DNA from: Micropruina sp.
Lineage (GTDB): Bacteria > Actinomycetota > Actinomycetes > Propionibacteriales > Propionibacteriaceae
Reading direction: 5' to 3'
NCBI GenBank assembly: GCA_016711105.1
Contig: JADJTO010000019.1
Location: 1-44,516, forward strand
Length of the DNA stretch: 44,516 nucleotides
The position numbers and the translations under genes were made by a program. The notes under the pieces were generated by a model. That model worked only from the letters and a program-made list of their open reading frames with translations. It searched no databases and was not told the origin of the DNA. Below are positions 44,225 through 44,516 of the stretch, in pieces; position 1 is the stretch's first letter; the number at the start of each line of letters is the position of its first letter.

Positions 44225-44516
44225 CCACGAGCACCACCACCCGCCGGGCTTCGGCCCGGTGGGTGCCGTTCGCGCTGGTCGCCCTGAGCCTGGTGCCCGC
44301 GATCAGCGGCTCGCTCAGGCTGGGCGGCCTGATCGGCGGCCCGCAACTGATGCCCGCGGACGCCCGGATCGAGGCGGCCCCGCTGCCGGTGATCCTGCAC
44401 ATCGTCAGCGTGATCCCGTACTCGATCCTGGGCGCGTTCCAGTTCTCGTCGCGGCTTCGTCAGCGCCGTCCGGCGTGGCACCGGGCGTCCGGACGAGTGC
44501 TGGTCGGGCTGGCGCT
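44221..44516 (+). CDS. DUF2306-like membrane protein (partial, runs off the window)
   Basis: The first 98 residues are visible. ATG 44221 overlaps the preceding stop. Two hydrophobic spans are seen (WVPFALVALSLVPAISGSL and LPVILHIVSVIPYSILGAF), and RRPAWHRASGRVLV matches the DUF2306 HxxxGR region. Function is unknown; it is probably co-regulated with the previous gene. Confidence 0.75.
   Translation, partial: MTTSTTTRRASARWVPFALVALSLVPAISGSLRLGGLIGGPQLMPADARIEAAPLPVILHIVSVIPYSILGAFQFSSRLRQRRPAWHRASGRVLVGLA

Overview
The window is high-GC DNA with GTG/TTG starts, tightly packed operons and typical actinobacterial families: a LysE/LysG pair, a zinc-finger anti-sigma/ECF sigma pair, DUF2695, DUF1206, and DUF2231 with a COG4315-type lipoprotein. 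The source is most likely an actinomycete of the Propionibacteriales type. That placement is an inference from gene content; no rRNA or other marker gene is present.

Layout. 1-8.2 kb: N-terminal part of a GH1 6-phospho-beta-glucosidase; a metallo-beta-lactamase-fold protein lacking its metal ligands, divergent from an AraC regulator; lysE/lysG; modABC; a tandem carboxymuconolactone-decarboxylase-like protein. 8.3-11.7 kb: an arsenic island with two ArsC enzymes, a thioredoxin-like protein, an ArsP-type permease, an ArsR and an ArsR-ArsC fusion. 11.8-15.3 kb: a DUF2695 protein, then an ECF sigma/anti-sigma pair divergent from a lipoprotein/DUF2231 operon across a nearly perfect 66-bp palindrome. 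15.4-24 kb: DUF1801, a flavin-reductase-like protein, a repeat-domain serine hydrolase, a lipid kinase/PAP2 pair, DUF1206, a glycosyltransferase and a soluble Ser/Thr kinase. 24-27.3 kb: an AbiEi-like antitoxin gene behind a 43-bp dyad with a coupled unknown gene, DUF4386/TetR, and a 120-bp tandem repeat. 27.3-34 kb: a sugar ABC importer and a very long GH94 phosphorylase, probably one beta-glucan oligosaccharide locus. 34.4-44.5 kb: a P-loop kinase, small proteins, a DUF4143 remnant, VapBC, an M28 peptidase, a membrane-protein/CPBP-protease pair, a LuxR (LAL) regulator and two membrane proteins.

At least ten otherwise good genes carry an apparent single-base indel (modC, the ECF sigma gene, the flavin-reductase-like gene, the kinase gene, abiEi and its partner, the ABC binding protein gene twice, the permease gene, the GH94 gene and the luxR gene). 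Nearly all are one-base deletions and several lie in homopolymers. The likeliest explanation is uncorrected sequencing error rather than decay, so these are annotated as single genes with the shift noted.

The strongest regulatory signals are the symmetric divergent ECF promoters at 14229-14294, the AbiEi dyad at 24175-24217, the TetR dyad at 26141-26173, the VapB palindrome at 37529-37544 and the ArsR dyads at 10322-10354.
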